This document shows, in pieces, positions 1 to 9,264 of a DNA stretch of 64,000 nt. The position numbers and the translations under genes were made by a program. How positions within the stretch are numbered: the stretch's first letter is position 1; the number at the start of each line of letters is the position of its first letter. The notes beneath the pieces were generated by a model. That model did no database searches and was not told where the DNA came from. It worked only from the letters and a program-made list of their open reading frames with translations. This DNA comes from a bacterium. GTDB lineage: Bacteria; Bacillota; Bacilli; Lactobacillales; Streptococcaceae. The stretch lies in the NCBI GenBank assembly GCA_905221385.1, contig CAJNCV010000001.1, positions 216,236 through 280,235 of the forward strand. The letters are read 5' to 3'.

Positions 1-1
1 G

Positions 2-2329
2 CAAGAGAAGGGGCGAGTGACGGTAAATGACCTAGCTCAGGCTCTCGGAAAGGATGGGTCCAATGATTTCCGTGAGTTGATTAAAACCCTGTCTCTGATG
101 GAAAGAAAGCATCAGATTCGTTTTGAAGACGATGGTAGTTTATGCCTGGACCAGAAGAAGAAACATGAAATCACCCTCAAAGGGATTTTTCATGCCCATA
201 AAAACGGCTTTGGCTTTGTCAGTCTAGAAGATGAAGAGGACGATCTTTTTGTAGGAAAAAACGATGTCAACTACGCTATTGATGGCGATACCGTTGAGGT
301 CGTTATCAAGAAAGTCGCTGATAGAAATAAAGGAACAGCGGCAGAAGCCAAAATTATTGATATTCTAGAACACAGTCTGACAACCGTTGTCGGGCAAATC
401 GTTCTGGATCAGGAAAAGCCCAAGTATGCGGGTTACATCCGTTCCAAAAATCAAAAAATCAGCCAACCAATCTATGTGAAGAAACCAGCTCTTAAGTTGG
501 AGGGGACAGAAGTTCTCAAGGTCTTTATCGACAAATACCCAAGTAAGAAACATGATTTCTTTGTCGCTAGTGTCCTCGATGTGGTGGGGCACTCGACAGA
601 TGCAGGGATTGATGTCCTTGAAGTCTTGGAGTCCATGGATATTGTCTCAGAATTTCCAGAAGCTGTTCTCAAGGAGGCAGAAAGTGTGCCAGAAGCTCCG
701 TCTCAAAAGGATATGGAAGGCCGTCTAGATCTGAGAGATGAAATTACCTTTACCATTGACGGCGCGGATGCTAAGGATTTGGACGACGCAGTTCACATCA
801 AGGCCTTGAAAAATGGAAATCTAGAACTCGGAGTTCACATCGCGGATGTTTCCTACTATGTGACCGAGGGTTCAGCCCTCGACAAGGAGGCCCTTAACCG
901 CGCGACTTCTGTCTATGTGACAGACCGAGTGGTTCCAATGCTTCCAGAACGACTATCAAATGGTATCTGTTCCCTCAATCCTCAAGTAGATCGCTTGACC
1001 CAGTCTGCCATTATGGAAATTGATAAACATGGTCGTGTGGTTAATTACACCATTACACAAACGGTTATCAAGACTAGCTTCCGTATGACCTATAGCGCTG
1101 TCAATGACATCCTAGCTGGCGATGAGGAAAAGAGACAAGAGTTTAAGAAAATTGTTCCAAGTATCGAACTCATGGCTAAGCTCCATGAAACGCTAGAAAG
1201 CATGCGTGAGAAACGTGGTGCCCTTAATTTTGATACCAGTGAAGCTAAGATTTTAGTGGATAAAAAAGGTAAGCCTGTGGATATCGTTCTTCGCCAACGT
1301 GGCATTGCAGAGCGCATGATTGAGTCCTTCATGTTGATTGCTAATGAAACGGTTGCCGAGCACTTTAGCAAGCTGGAGTTGCCTTTCATCTATCGAATTC
1401 ACGAGGAGCCCAAGGCTGAAAAAGTTCAGAAGTTTATTGATTATGCTTCGAGCTTTGGTTTGCGGATTTATGGAACTGCCAGTGAAATTAGCCAGGAGGC
1501 GCTTCAAGACATCATGCGTGCTGTTGAGGGAGAACCCTATGCGGATGTATTGTCCATGATGCTTCTTCGCTCTATGCAACAGGCTCGCTACTCAGAGCAC
1601 AATCATGGTCACTATGGCCTTGCTGCAGACTATTACACTCACTTTACTAGCCCCATTCGCCGTTATCCAGATCTCCTTGTCCACCGTATGATTCGGGACT
1701 ATGGGCGTTCCAAGGAAATAGCAGAGCATTTTGAACAAGTGATTCCAGAGATTGCAACCCAGTCTTCCAACCGTGAGCGTCGTGCCATCGAGGCTGAGCG
1801 TGAAGTCGAAGCCATGAAAAAGGCTGAGTACATGGAAGAATATGTTGGTGAAGAGTACGACGCAGTTGTATCCAGCATTGCCAAGTTCGGTCTTTTCGTC
1901 GAATTGCCAAATACAGTTGAAGGCTTGATTCACATCACCAATTTGCCTGAATTTTATCATTTCAATGAGCGTGACTTGACCCTGCGTGGGGAGAAATCAG
2001 GCACAACTTTCCGTGTAGGACAGCAGATTCGCATACGGGTTGAAAGAGCCGATAAGATGACAGGTGAGATTGATTTCTCTTATATTCCAAGTGAATTTGA
2101 TGTCATTGAAAAAGGCTTGAAACAGTCTAATCGCAGTGACAGAGGTCGTGGTTCAAATCGTCGTTCGGACAAGAAGGAAGATAAGAGAAAATCAGGGCGC
2201 TCAAATGATAAGCACAAGCATTCACAAAAAGATAAAAAGAAAAAAGGCAAGAAACCTTTTTACAAAGAAGTAGCTAAGAAAGGAGCCAAGCATGGCAAAG
2301 GGCGAGGGAAAGGTCGTCGCACAAAATAA
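2..2329 (+). CDS. rnr: Ribonuclease R (3'-5' exoribonuclease), 5' end outside window
   Basis: Processive 3'-5' exoribonuclease that degrades structured RNA and works in trans-translation quality control. The frame is open to the left edge. The first in-window GTG (17) is internal, because the reading continues upstream, so about ten N-terminal residues are missing. Visible parts: N-terminal winged-helix/cold-shock region, then the RNB catalytic domain with the acidic cluster around [13 protein letters not shown] (about residues 246-260 counted from base 17). An S1 RNA-binding domain follows (about 610-700), and then a long Lys/Arg-rich tail (about 705-770). The last 38 bases overlap smpB, whose product is RNase R's partner in ribosome rescue. 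Family assignment is secure. Confidence 0.96.
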   Translation, partial: QEKGRVTVNDLAQALGKDGSNDFRELIKTLSLMERKHQIRFEDDGSLCLDQKKKHEITLKGIFHAHKNGFGFVSLEDEEDDLFVGKNDVNYAIDGDTVEVVIKKVADRNKGTAAEAKIIDILEHSLTTVVGQIVLDQEKPKYAGYIRSKNQKISQPIYVKKPALKLEGTEVLKVFIDKYPSKKHDFFVASVLDVVGHSTDAGIDVLEVLESMDIVSEFPEAVLKEAESVPEAPSQKDMEGRLDLRDEITFTIDGADAKDLDDAVHIKALKNGNLELGVHIADVSYYVTEGSALDKEALNRATSVYVTDRVVPMLPERLSNGICSLNPQVDRLTQSAIMEIDKHGRVVNYTITQTVIKTSFRMTYSAVNDILAGDEEKRQEFKKIVPSIELMAKLHETLESMREKRGALNFDTSEAKILVDKKGKPVDIVLRQRGIAERMIESFMLIANETVAEHFSKLELPFIYRIHEEPKAEKVQKFIDYASSFGLRIYGTASEISQEALQDIMRAVEGEPYADVLSMMLLRSMQQARYSEHNHGHYGLAADYYTHFTSPIRRYPDLLVHRMIRDYGRSKEIAEHFEQVIPEIATQSSNRERRAIEAEREVEAMKKAEYMEEYVGEEYDAVVSSIAKFGLFVELPNTVEGLIHITNLPEFYHFNERDLTLRGEKSGTTFRVGQQIRIRVERADKMTGEIDFSYIPSEFDVIEKGLKQSNRSDRGRGSNRRSDKKEDKRKSGRSNDKHKHSQKDKKKKGKKPFYKEVAKKGAKHGKGRGKGRRTK

Positions 2330-2759
2330 AAAGGCGCACCACGACTATACAATCGTAGATACGCTTGAAGCAGGAATGGTCCTGACTGGAACGGAAATCA
2401 AGAGCGTTCGAGCAGCTCGAATCAATCTCAAGGACGGCTTTGCCCAAGTAAAAAATGGGGAAGTCTGGCTGAGCAATGTTCATATCGCCCCTTACGAAGA
2501 GGGGAATATCTGGAACCAGGAACCTGAACGCCGTCGTAAACTCCTGCTCCATAAGAAGCAAATTCAAAAATTGGAACAAGAGACCAAAGGGACAGGGATG
2601 ACTCTTGTTCCCCTCAAAGTCTATCTCAAAGATGGTTATGCTAAACTCCTTTTAGGACTTGCTAAAGGGAAACATGACTATGACAAACGGGAGTCGATCA
2701 AGCGACGTGAACAAAACCGCGACATCGCGCGTGTGATGAAAGCTGTGAACCAGCGATAA
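2292..2759 (+). CDS. smpB: SsrA-binding protein SmpB
   Basis: Small RNA-binding protein that delivers tmRNA to stalled ribosomes in trans-translation. The 155 residues match the family's usual length. The conserved core is visible: an N-terminal [21 protein letters not shown] stretch with the G-E-I-K signature, the LKDGFAQV loop, and a Lys/Arg-rich C-terminal tail ending near [12 protein letters not shown], which threads into the mRNA channel. The gene starts inside the basic tail of rnr (38-base overlap), so the two are almost certainly translated from one message and may be translationally coupled. The start lies about 7 bases after AAAGGAG (2279-2285). Confidence 0.97.
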   Translation: MAKGEGKVVAQNKKAHHDYTIVDTLEAGMVLTGTEIKSVRAARINLKDGFAQVKNGEVWLSNVHIAPYEEGNIWNQEPERRRKLLLHKKQIQKLEQETKGTGMTLVPLKVYLKDGYAKLLLGLAKGKHDYDKRESIKRREQNRDIARVMKAVNQR

Positions 2760-2773
2760 GAAGAGGAATAATA

Positions 2774-3634
2774 ATGGAAAAACTAATTGCCTATAAACGA
2801 ATGCCCTTATGGAATAAACAGACCATGCCAGAAATTGTCCAGCAGAAACACAATACCAAGGTCGGGACTTGGGGGGAAATTACTGTCTTGAAGGGGGCAC
2901 TCAAGTTTATTGAATTAACCGAAGATGGCGAAGTTCTAGCTGAACACCTCTTTGAGGCAGGTGCAGACAACCCTATGGCGCAACCGCAAGCCTGGCACCG
3001 AGTAGAGGCCGCAACAGACGATGTAGAATGGTACTTGGAATTTTATTGTAAACCTGAGGAGTATTTCCCTAAGAAATACAATACTAATCCAGTCCATTCA
3101 GAGGTCCTAGAAGCCATGCAAACGGTAAAACCAGGAAGAGCCTTGGATTTGGGTTGTGGTCAGGGCCGTAACTCTCTCTTTCTTGCACAGAATGGTTTTG
3201 ATGTGACAGCTGTGGATCAAAATGAATTGTCCCTTGAGATCTTGCAAAGCATCGTAGAGCAAGAGGATCTAGACATGCCTGTCGGACTTTATGATATCAA
3301 TTCAGCCAGCATTAGCCAAGACTATGATTTTATCGTATCAACTGTTGTTCTGATGTTCCTACAAGCGGACCGCATTCCAGCTATTATCCAGAATATGCAG
3401 GAGCACACCACGGTCGGTGGTTACAACCTTATCGTCTGTGCCATGGATACGGAGGATTATCCTTGCTCGGTTAACTTCCCATTCACCTTTAAAGAAGGGG
3501 AGTTGGCGAACTACTACAAGGATTGGGAATTGATTAAGTACAATGAAAACCCAGGACATCTGCACCGTCGTGATGAAAATGGTAATCGCATTCAACTACG
3601 CTTTGCGACTATGCTAGCCAAGAAAATCAAGTAA
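2774..3634 (+). CDS. tehB: TehB-type SAM-dependent methyltransferase with N-terminal cupin-like domain
   Basis: 286 residues in two parts. Residues 1 to about 90 form the cupin-like DUF1971/TehB N-terminal domain. The rest is a class I SAM methyltransferase with motif I LDLGCGQGRNS (about residues 124-134) and an acidic motif II near AVDQNE. Members of the family are named for tellurite resistance, but the physiological substrate is unclear. The gene lies 14 bases after smpB with a weak GAGGAATA ribosome site and ends the operon at the terminator at 3651-3690. In S. pneumoniae, as I recall, tehB is followed directly by coiA; here another gene separates them. Confidence 0.9.
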   Translation: MEKLIAYKRMPLWNKQTMPEIVQQKHNTKVGTWGEITVLKGALKFIELTEDGEVLAEHLFEAGADNPMAQPQAWHRVEAATDDVEWYLEFYCKPEEYFPKKYNTNPVHSEVLEAMQTVKPGRALDLGCGQGRNSLFLAQNGFDVTAVDQNELSLEILQSIVEQEDLDMPVGLYDINSASISQDYDFIVSTVVLMFLQADRIPAIIQNMQEHTTVGGYNLIVCAMDTEDYPCSVNFPFTFKEGELANYYKDWELIKYNENPGHLHRRDENGNRIQLRFATMLAKKIK

Positions 3635-3650
3635 ACCAAACCTATACCAG

Positions 3651-3690
3651 CGAATAGAAACCACTTTGCAAGGTTTCTATTCGTTTTTGT
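3651..3690 (+). terminator. Intrinsic terminator after tehB
   Basis: Perfect 12-bp stem: CGAATAGAAACC (3651-3662) pairs with GGTTTCTATTCG across a 9-base loop, followed by TTTTTGTTT. It ends the rnr-smpB-tehB unit and insulates the next gene. Confidence 0.9.
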
Positions 3691-3703
3691 TTGCGTTGGT
3701 TGA

Positions 3704-3732
3704 TTGGGGGGAGCAGGATTTTATGCTATACT
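3704..3732 (+). promoter_or_regulatory. Promoter for the CARF nuclease gene
   Basis: Extended -10 TGC-TATACT (TATACT at 3727-3732) with a weak -35 (TTGGGG, 3704-3709) at 17-base spacing. It sits just after the tehB terminator, so the CARF gene appears to have its own promoter. Confidence 0.6.
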
Positions 3733-3811
3733 AGAAGTAGGAAATCTGAGCAGTAGGGCTGTATTGCTGATACTCTCAGCGCAAGAAAGTCTTTATGATG
3801 GAGGTGGTCGA

Positions 3812-4960
3812 ATGACGAGTCTTTTGGTGGAATTGTATGATCGGCATGTATTGGAAAAGAATGTCTACCAAGCCTTTATCAGTGATTGTGACGAGATTCT
3901 TTTTCTATCTTTGACGAAAATAAGCAATGAAGAGAGACTCTCTCTCCGTCATTTTATCCTGGATGAAGTCCCTCATATCCAACGAGTGACCTTTCGTCAG
4001 TTATCCTTAGAACAACTAGCAAACCAGTTAGATTATTGCTTGGCCGAGTATGACCAGGTTCTTCTTGATGTTTTTGGCGGGGATTCGCTACTAGCCTTAT
4101 CTCTCTATCAATACGGCTTGGATCGGGATCTCCCCATCGTTGCCATGGATGTCGAGCGGGGAAAACAATACAAGTGGGTAGCTGGTCAGTTGGAAAAAGA
4201 AGACTTGGACATTCCTACCCTAAGCATCCAAGAGTTGATAGCCTTGCGTGGTGGAAAAATGCTCAAATCAAAACGCCCTATCCACTCAGTTCAAGAAATT
4301 TCAGCCATCAAAAAATTAGCCAGCTCTGCCATTTCCAATCCCCCCCACTGGTACCAAGTGACCCAATTTTTCTCTCTAGCTAAGACCAATGATCTGCATG
4401 CTGAAACTGAAAAGATACTGGAAAACAACGGCAAGTATTATCGCTATCCAGAATCCCTTATCCCCTTACTAGTGGAAGCGGGGATGCTTTGTATTGAAAG
4501 CGAAGACAAGAAACGAGTAGCATACAGCTTTCCAAGTCAAGAAGCTCAAGTTTTTTGTCGCAACAAGGGGCATATTTTAGAGGTATATCTCTATCTCTTG
4601 GCGCTGGAATCTCAGCTGTTTGATGAGTGCATGATAGGTGGTGAGATTGATTGGAATGGTATCTTTCCAGAGGCAGACAATGTTCAAAATGAGATTGATG
4701 TCATTCTGAGAAAGGGACGCTCGATTACCTTCATCTCTTGCAAAATGACCGATTTATCAGTCGAAGCCATCAATGAGCTTGAAGTCTATGCCAATCATTT
4801 TGCTGGGGAGAGTTGCCTCAAGCTAATTGTCTGTACGGGGAAAATCAATCCTGTTTATGCCAATCGCTGCCAGGAATACGGCGTGCTGGTCATTAGAAGT
4901 GAGCAGATTCCCAATCTCATTCCCATGCTAAAAAAATATTCTAAGAGACAAAAAAGATAA
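3812..4960 (+). CDS. Card1/Can2-like CARF-domain nuclease (DUF1887 family), orphan
   Basis: 382 residues from ATG 3812, chosen because GGAGGTGG lies just upstream; an earlier in-frame GTG (3704) lacks a site. Three domains are visible. Residues 1 to about 145 form a Rossmann-like CARF fold with a GG loop (DVFGGD, residues 86-91), the place where Card1-type CARF domains have an NxTGGTK-like motif. Residues about 160-245 look like a winged helix. Residues about 250-350 form a PD-(D/E)XK nuclease: LEVY with E257, NEIDVI with D296, and ISCK with K311. In the third motif Ser309 stands where many relatives have Glu. In characterised relatives cyclic oligoadenylate from type III CRISPR complexes activates the nuclease. 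No cas genes or arrays are visible here, so the activator is unknown. It lies between tehB and coiA with its own promoter and terminator. Confidence 0.8.
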   Translation: MTSLLVELYDRHVLEKNVYQAFISDCDEILFLSLTKISNEERLSLRHFILDEVPHIQRVTFRQLSLEQLANQLDYCLAEYDQVLLDVFGGDSLLALSLYQYGLDRDLPIVAMDVERGKQYKWVAGQLEKEDLDIPTLSIQELIALRGGKMLKSKRPIHSVQEISAIKKLASSAISNPPHWYQVTQFFSLAKTNDLHAETEKILENNGKYYRYPESLIPLLVEAGMLCIESEDKKRVAYSFPSQEAQVFCRNKGHILEVYLYLLALESQLFDECMIGGEIDWNGIFPEADNVQNEIDVILRKGRSITFISCKMTDLSVEAINELEVYANHFAGESCLKLIVCTGKINPVYANRCQEYGVLVIRSEQIPNLIPMLKKYSKRQKR

Positions 4961-4974
4961 GAAATAATATCATG

Positions 4975-4998
4975 AAAGACTGGATTCCAGTCTTTTTT
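4975..4998 (+). terminator. Intrinsic terminator after the CARF nuclease gene
   Basis: AAAGACTGG (4975-4983), loop ATT, CCAGTCTTT, then further T residues. It separates this gene from coiA. Confidence 0.8.
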
Positions 4999-5006
4999 GC
5001 TTCTTT

Positions 5007-5014
5007 TTCGAATA
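5007..5014 (+). promoter_or_regulatory. Com-box (ComX/SigX-type promoter) upstream of coiA
   Basis: TTCGAATA matches the late-competence consensus TNCGAATA. It is preceded by a T-rich tract and lies 21 bases before the coiA start. The match and position are seen; competence induction is inferred from the family. Confidence 0.75.
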
Positions 5015-5035
5015 AATGAGAAAAGGAGGTAGACC

Positions 5036-5992
5036 ATGTTTGTAGCCAGAGATGCCAAGGGAAATTTGGTGAATGCCCTCGAAAAAGATGTGACCAAGCA
5101 AGCTTATACTTGTCCAGCCTGTGGGGGCGGACTACGATTACGCCAAGGACAGAGTATTCGAACGCACTTTGCCCATGAAAGGTTAAGAGATTGTATTGCC
5201 ATTTTTGAAAATGAAAGTCCAGAACACTTAGGCAACAAAGAGGCCCTTTATCATTGGGCCAAGAAGGACAATCAGGTCGCCTTAGAATATAGTCTGCCCG
5301 AGATTCAACAGATAGCGGATGTTCTCGTCAATGGGAAACTAGCTCTGGAGGTTCAGTGCAGTCCCTTGTCTCAAAAGCTTTTAGGCGACAGAAGTCAAGG
5401 CTACCGTAGTCAGGGCTACCAAGTTATCTGGCTACTGGGAGAAAAACTCTGGTTAAAAGAGCGACTTACTCAACTGCAAAGGGGATTTCTCTATTTTAGT
5501 AAAAATATGGGATTTTATGTTTGGGAACTAGATCTCAAAAAGCAAGTTTTGAGACTCAAATACCTTTTACATCAGGACCTACGTGGCAAGGTTCATTTTC
5601 AGGTCAAGGCATTTCCCTATGGCCAAGGAAATCTCTTGGAAATTCTACGATTTCCTTATCAAAAACAAAAACTGTCTCGTTTTGCAGTTGTGCAAGATTC
5701 CACTATTTGTCACTACATTCGCCAGCAGTTGTACTACCAAACGCCCTACTGGATGAAGAAGCAGGAGGAGGCCTATCATCAAGGAGACAATCTATTAAAC
5801 CGTCAACTAGACGACTGGTATCCCCAGGTCAGACCGATAGAATCAGGAGATTTTTTGCAGATTGAAACGGATTTGACTAGCTATTATAGAAATTTTCAGG
5901 CTTACTATCAAAAAAATCCGAAAAATAATCTCCAAAAGCTCTATCCACCAGCCTTTTATCACTTATATTTCTCAAAAAATGTGGTAAAATAG
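5036..5992 (+). CDS. coiA: Competence protein CoiA
   Basis: Late competence protein needed for recombination of transformed DNA. 318 residues. The N-terminal zinc-ribbon-like pair CPAC (C26, C29) is followed by a PD-(D/E)XK nuclease-like core with D95 in IADVLVNG and E105-x-Q107 in LALEVQCS. AAAGGAGGT precedes the start at good spacing, with the com-box just upstream, so expression is probably ComX-dependent. The C-terminal half is the poorly defined helical region typical of the family. The pepF promoter overlaps its last codons. Confidence 0.95.
   Translation: MFVARDAKGNLVNALEKDVTKQAYTCPACGGGLRLRQGQSIRTHFAHERLRDCIAIFENESPEHLGNKEALYHWAKKDNQVALEYSLPEIQQIADVLVNGKLALEVQCSPLSQKLLGDRSQGYRSQGYQVIWLLGEKLWLKERLTQLQRGFLYFSKNMGFYVWELDLKKQVLRLKYLLHQDLRGKVHFQVKAFPYGQGNLLEILRFPYQKQKLSRFAVVQDSTICHYIRQQLYYQTPYWMKKQEEAYHQGDNLLNRQLDDWYPQVRPIESGDFLQIETDLTSYYRNFQAYYQKNPKNNLQKLYPPAFYHLYFSKNVVK
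5982..5990 (+). promoter_or_regulatory. Extended -10 promoter for pepF
   Basis: TGG-TAAAAT (TAAAAT 5985-5990) lies inside the last codons of coiA, 20 bases before the pepF ATG. There is no clear -35. This suggests pepF can be transcribed outside competence. Confidence 0.5.
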
Positions 5993-6010
5993 AAAGGATG
6001 GAGGAATCTT

Positions 6011-7813
6011 ATGGTATTACAACGACATGAAATAAATGAAAAAGATACATGGGATCTTTCGACAATCTACCCAACAGACCAGGCTTGGGAAGAAGCCTTG
6101 AAAGATTTAACTGAAAAAGTACAAACAGCGTCCCAGTATGAGGGGCATCTCTTGGATAGCGCAGACAGTTTGCTTGAGATCACAGAATTCTCACTTGACT
6201 TGGAACGCCAAGTTGAAAAGCTTTATGTCTATGCACATATGAAAAATGACCAGGACACGCGTGAAGCCAAGTATCAAGAGTATTATGCTAAGGCAATGAC
6301 CCTATACAGTCAGTTAGAACAAGCCTTTGCATTCTATGAACCTGAGTTTATGGAGATTAGCGAAGAGCAGTATGCGGCCTTTCTAGAAGCTCAACCAAAA
6401 CTCCAAGTTTACAAGCACTTTTTTGACAAGCTCTTGCAGAAGAAAGATCATGTTCTTTCGCAACGTGAGGAAGAATTGCTTGCTGGATCAGGAGAAATCT
6501 TTGGCGCTGCTAGTGAAACCTTCGCTATTTTGGACAATGCGGATATTAGCTTCCCATACGTGCTTGATGACGAAGGCAAGGAAGTGCAACTCTCACACGG
6601 TACTTACATCCGTTTGATGGAGTCTAAAAACCGTGAAGTGCGTCGTGGTGCCTATGAAGCCCTTTATGCGACTTACGAGCAATTCCAACACACTTATGCT
6701 AAGACCTTGCAGACAAATGTTAAGGTGCAAAACTACCGTGCCAAAGTTCGCAACTATAAGAGTGCTCGCCATGCAGCCCTCGCAGCAAATTTTGTTCCAG
6801 AAAGTGTCTATGACAATCTAGTAGCAGCAGTTCGCAAGCATTTGCCGCTCTTGCATCGTTACCTAGAACTTCGTTCTAAAATCTTGGGTATTTCTGATCT
6901 CAAGATGTACGATGTTTACACACCACTGTCTTCAGTAGAATACAGCTTTACTTATGAGGAAGCCTTGAAAAAAGCAGAAGAAGCCTTGGCAGTTCTTGGT
7001 GACGATTACTTGAGTCGCGTCAAACGTGCCTTCAGTGAGCGTTGGATTGATGTCTATGAAAACCAAGGCAAGCGTTCTGGTGCCTACTCTGGTGGTTCTT
7101 ATGATACAAATGCCTTTATGCTTCTCAACTGGCAGGACAATCTAGACAATCTCTTTACTCTTGTCCATGAAACAGGTCACAGTATGCATTCAAGCTATAC
7201 TCGTGAAACCCAACCTTATGTTTACGGGGATTATTCTATCTTCTTGGCGGAGATTGCCTCAACCACAAACGAAAATATCTTGACAGAGAAATTGTTGGAA
7301 GAAGTAGAAGACGATGCAACTCGCTTTGCTATCCTCAATAACTTTTTGGATGGTTTCCGTGGAACGGTCTTCCGTCAAACTCAATTCGCTGAGTTTGAAC
7401 ACGCCATCCACCAAGCAGACCAAAATGGAGAAGTCTTGACAAGTGATTTCCTCAATAAGCTCTATGCGGACCTGAACCAAGAGTACTATGGACTCAGCAA
7501 GGAAGAAAATCCTCAGATCCAATACGAGTGGGCACGCATTCCACACTTCTACTATAACTACTATGTTTATCAGTATTCAACTGGTTTTGCAGCCGCTTCA
7601 GCCTTGGCTGAAAAGATTGTTCATGGTAGTCAAGAAGACCGTGACCGCTATATCGACTACCTCAAGGCAGGTAAGTCAGACTATCCGCTCAATGTTATGA
7701 GAAAAGCGGGAGTGGATATGGAGAAGGAAGACTATCTCAACGATGCCTTTGCAGTCTTTGAACGCCGCTTGAACGAGTTTGAAGCCCTTGTTGAAAAATT
7801 GGGATTGGCTTAA
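6011..7813 (+). CDS. pepF: Oligoendopeptidase F (zinc metallopeptidase)
   Basis: Cytosolic M3B zinc endopeptidase that cleaves oligopeptides of roughly 7-17 residues. 600 residues, the usual length. The zinc site HETGH is at residues 386-390, with the downstream E-I-A-S-T-T-NE motif (around 412-420) supplying the third ligand. The ribosome site is GGATGGAGG. The next gene, an O-methyltransferase, begins one base after the stop, and the same pair occurs in S. pneumoniae. Role in peptide nutrition is inferred from the family. Confidence 0.96.
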   Translation: MVLQRHEINEKDTWDLSTIYPTDQAWEEALKDLTEKVQTASQYEGHLLDSADSLLEITEFSLDLERQVEKLYVYAHMKNDQDTREAKYQEYYAKAMTLYSQLEQAFAFYEPEFMEISEEQYAAFLEAQPKLQVYKHFFDKLLQKKDHVLSQREEELLAGSGEIFGAASETFAILDNADISFPYVLDDEGKEVQLSHGTYIRLMESKNREVRRGAYEALYATYEQFQHTYAKTLQTNVKVQNYRAKVRNYKSARHAALAANFVPESVYDNLVAAVRKHLPLLHRYLELRSKILGISDLKMYDVYTPLSSVEYSFTYEEALKKAEEALAVLGDDYLSRVKRAFSERWIDVYENQGKRSGAYSGGSYDTNAFMLLNWQDNLDNLFTLVHETGHSMHSSYTRETQPYVYGDYSIFLAEIASTTNENILTEKLLEEVEDDATRFAILNNFLDGFRGTVFRQTQFAEFEHAIHQADQNGEVLTSDFLNKLYADLNQEYYGLSKEENPQIQYEWARIPHFYYNYYVYQYSTGFAAASALAEKIVHGSQEDRDRYIDYLKAGKSDYPLNVMRKAGVDMEKEDYLNDAFAVFERRLNEFEALVEKLGLA

Positions 7814-7814
7814 G

Positions 7815-8528
7815 ATGGTAGAGTCTTACAGTAAAAATGCCAACCATAACATGCGTCGTCCCGTCGTCAAGGAAGACATCGTAGAACTCATGCGCCAGCG
7901 TCAAAAGCAGGTGACAGGCTCCCTGAAAGAATTGGAGACCTTCGCTCGTAAGGAAAACATTCCCATTATTCCCCATGAAACGGTCGCGTATTTTCGATTT
8001 CTCATGGAAACTATGCAACCCAAGAACATTTTGGAAATTGGGACGGCAATTGGTTTTTCAGCACTCTTGATGGCGGAACATGCGCCAGATGCCAAGATTA
8101 CAACCATTGACCGTAATCCTGAGATGATAGGCTTTGCCAAGGAAAACTTTGCCCAGTTTGACAGTCGTAAGCAAATCACTCTTTTAGAGGGGGACGCAGT
8201 CGATGTCCTATCAACCTTGACAGAAACCTATGATTTTGTCTTTATGGATTCGGCCAAGTCCAAATACATCGTCTTTCTGCCTGAAATCCTCAAGCACTTG
8301 GAAGTCGGTGGAGTAGTGGTCTTGGATGATATTTTCCAAGGAGGAGATGTTGCCAAGGACATCACGGAAGTCCGCCGTGGTCAACGAACCATTTACCGTG
8401 GTTTGCAAAGACTTTTCGACGCAACTTTAGACAATCCAGGTCTAACAGCAACTCTAGTTCCGCTCGGGGATGGGATTCTCATGCTACGAAAGAATGTGGA
8501 AAATGTAACTTTGCCAGAAATGAAATAA
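7815..8528 (+). CDS. Class I SAM-dependent O-methyltransferase
   Basis: 237 residues from ATG 7815, one base after the pepF stop; an in-frame ATG at 7779 would overlap pepF and add 12 residues with no family support. It belongs to the catechol/caffeoyl-CoA O-methyltransferase-like family: motif I ILEIGTAIGFSAL begins near residue 72, TTIDRNPEM supplies the ribose-binding acid, and DFVFMDSAK (about 140-150) supplies a metal ligand. Related bacterial proteins include tRNA hydroxyuridine methyltransferase TrmR, so a tRNA substrate is possible but not shown. Co-transcribed with pepF. The unit ends at the hairpin at 8547-8576. Confidence 0.88.
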   Translation: MVESYSKNANHNMRRPVVKEDIVELMRQRQKQVTGSLKELETFARKENIPIIPHETVAYFRFLMETMQPKNILEIGTAIGFSALLMAEHAPDAKITTIDRNPEMIGFAKENFAQFDSRKQITLLEGDAVDVLSTLTETYDFVFMDSAKSKYIVFLPEILKHLEVGGVVVLDDIFQGGDVAKDITEVRRGQRTIYRGLQRLFDATLDNPGLTATLVPLGDGILMLRKNVENVTLPEMK

Positions 8529-8540
8529 ATAAAAAAATAG

Positions 8541-8576
8541 TACAATCCTCCTGTATCAAGTAACAGGAGGATTTTT
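8541..8576 (+). promoter_or_regulatory. Hairpin that buries the recombinase ribosome site and can terminate the pepF operon
   Basis: CCTCCTGT (8547-8554) pairs perfectly with ACAGGAGG (8563-8570) across an 8-base loop and is followed by ATTTTT. The right arm is the Shine-Dalgarno of the recombinase (ATG 8577). On read-through RNA the site is sequestered and termination is likely. A -10-like TACAAT (8541-8546) just before the left arm would start RNA near 8553, leaving out most of that arm and freeing the site. No convincing -35 is seen. Confidence 0.75.
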
Positions 8577-9200
8577 ATGTCTCAAAACATCATCAATATC
8601 GGCTATGCACGCGTTTCAACCCATAAGCAAGATTTGGGCTTAGAGGTGCAAATCGAAGCTCTCAAGCATTGTGACCAGCTTTTTATCGAGTGTGAATCTG
8701 GTTCAAATAATGCACGCTCAGAGCTCGAAAAGGCTCTAAAATTGGCTCAAACGCTTTCGAAAAAAGGAATGCAAGTCACTTTCACCATCTACAAGCTTGA
8801 TAGGCTCACCCGCTCCATGTTTAAATTGCTGAAAATAATCGAGCAGCTCAACGAACATCAAATCCAGCTCATCAGCCTGTATGAAAAGCTGGAAACCGAT
8901 TCGCTCATTGGTAGGTTACTTTGTATGATTTTAGGATTTGTGGCAGAAAGTGAGCTGGAAAACTTGCGATTTCGTACCCGTGAAGGTCTTCGTAAAGCTA
9001 AGGAAAAAGGTGTCAAACTAGGTGCTAAGCGAATTTCGAAAGAGAAGGAGAAGAGAATTATTCAGCAGTATTTGGCAGGTGGATTAAGCATAAGAAAAAT
9101 TGCAAAAGCAGAACGAATTTCGACCTCAACTATCTATAAAGTCTTGGAACGCAACGATGTGGCGAATAATCGCAAAAAAGTTTCGCAAAATTCTTGCTAA
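8577..9200 (+). CDS. Small serine recombinase (DNA invertase/resolvase family)
   Basis: 207 residues in the Pin/Hin/Tn3-resolvase family. The catalytic serine is in YARVST (S14). Conserved arginines sit in YKLDRLTRS and in the ESELENLRFRTREGL helix region, and a C-terminal helix-turn-helix lies at about residues 160-195 (LAGGLSIRKIAKAERISTSTIYKVL). There is no transposase nearby, so a transposon-resolution role has no support here. The DNA just downstream carries two crossover-like dyads in opposite orientation (9237-9264 and 9354-9381), which fits a dedicated invertase. Its ribosome site is hidden in a hairpin, so the enzyme is probably scarce. I do not recall this gene at this locus in S. 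pneumoniae, which suggests acquisition. Confidence 0.92.
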   Translation: MSQNIINIGYARVSTHKQDLGLEVQIEALKHCDQLFIECESGSNNARSELEKALKLAQTLSKKGMQVTFTIYKLDRLTRSMFKLLKIIEQLNEHQIQLISLYEKLETDSLIGRLLCMILGFVAESELENLRFRTREGLRKAKEKGVKLGAKRISKEKEKRIIQQYLAGGLSIRKIAKAERISTSTIYKVLERNDVANNRKKVSQNSC

Positions 9201-9222
9201 AAACAAGACAAAATGCTACAAT
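9194..9222 (+). promoter_or_regulatory. Strong promoter entering the recombination-site region
   Basis: -35 TTGCTA (9194-9199), 17-base spacer, TG at 9214-9215, -10 TACAAT (9217-9222). It overlaps the last codons of the recombinase. Predicted start near 9229, 8 bases before the first dyad, reading towards the LPXTG gene at 9504. It lies outside the putative invertible segment. Confidence 0.75.
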
Positions 9223-9236
9223 GAGAGTGTAAATTT

Positions 9237-9264
9237 GTTTCGATTAACGACCGTTTAGAGAAAC
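9237..9264 (+). other. Candidate serine-recombinase crossover site 1
   Basis: A 28-bp dyad: left arm GTTTCGATTAACG, centre AC (9250-9251), right arm CGTTTAGAGAAAC. The arms match as inverted repeats at 10 of 13 positions. Size and the 2-bp asymmetric centre are those of serine-recombinase core sites. Its left arm matches the left arm of site 2 at 11 of 13 positions. Use as a crossover site is inferred. Confidence 0.65.

Noticed and set aside
1592..1960. 122-residue minus-strand ORF in rnr
   Set aside because: Antisense shadow of a strongly conserved exonuclease gene.
3704..3811. N-terminal extension of the CARF nuclease
   Set aside because: No ribosome site, it includes the promoter region, and the extra residues have no family counterpart.
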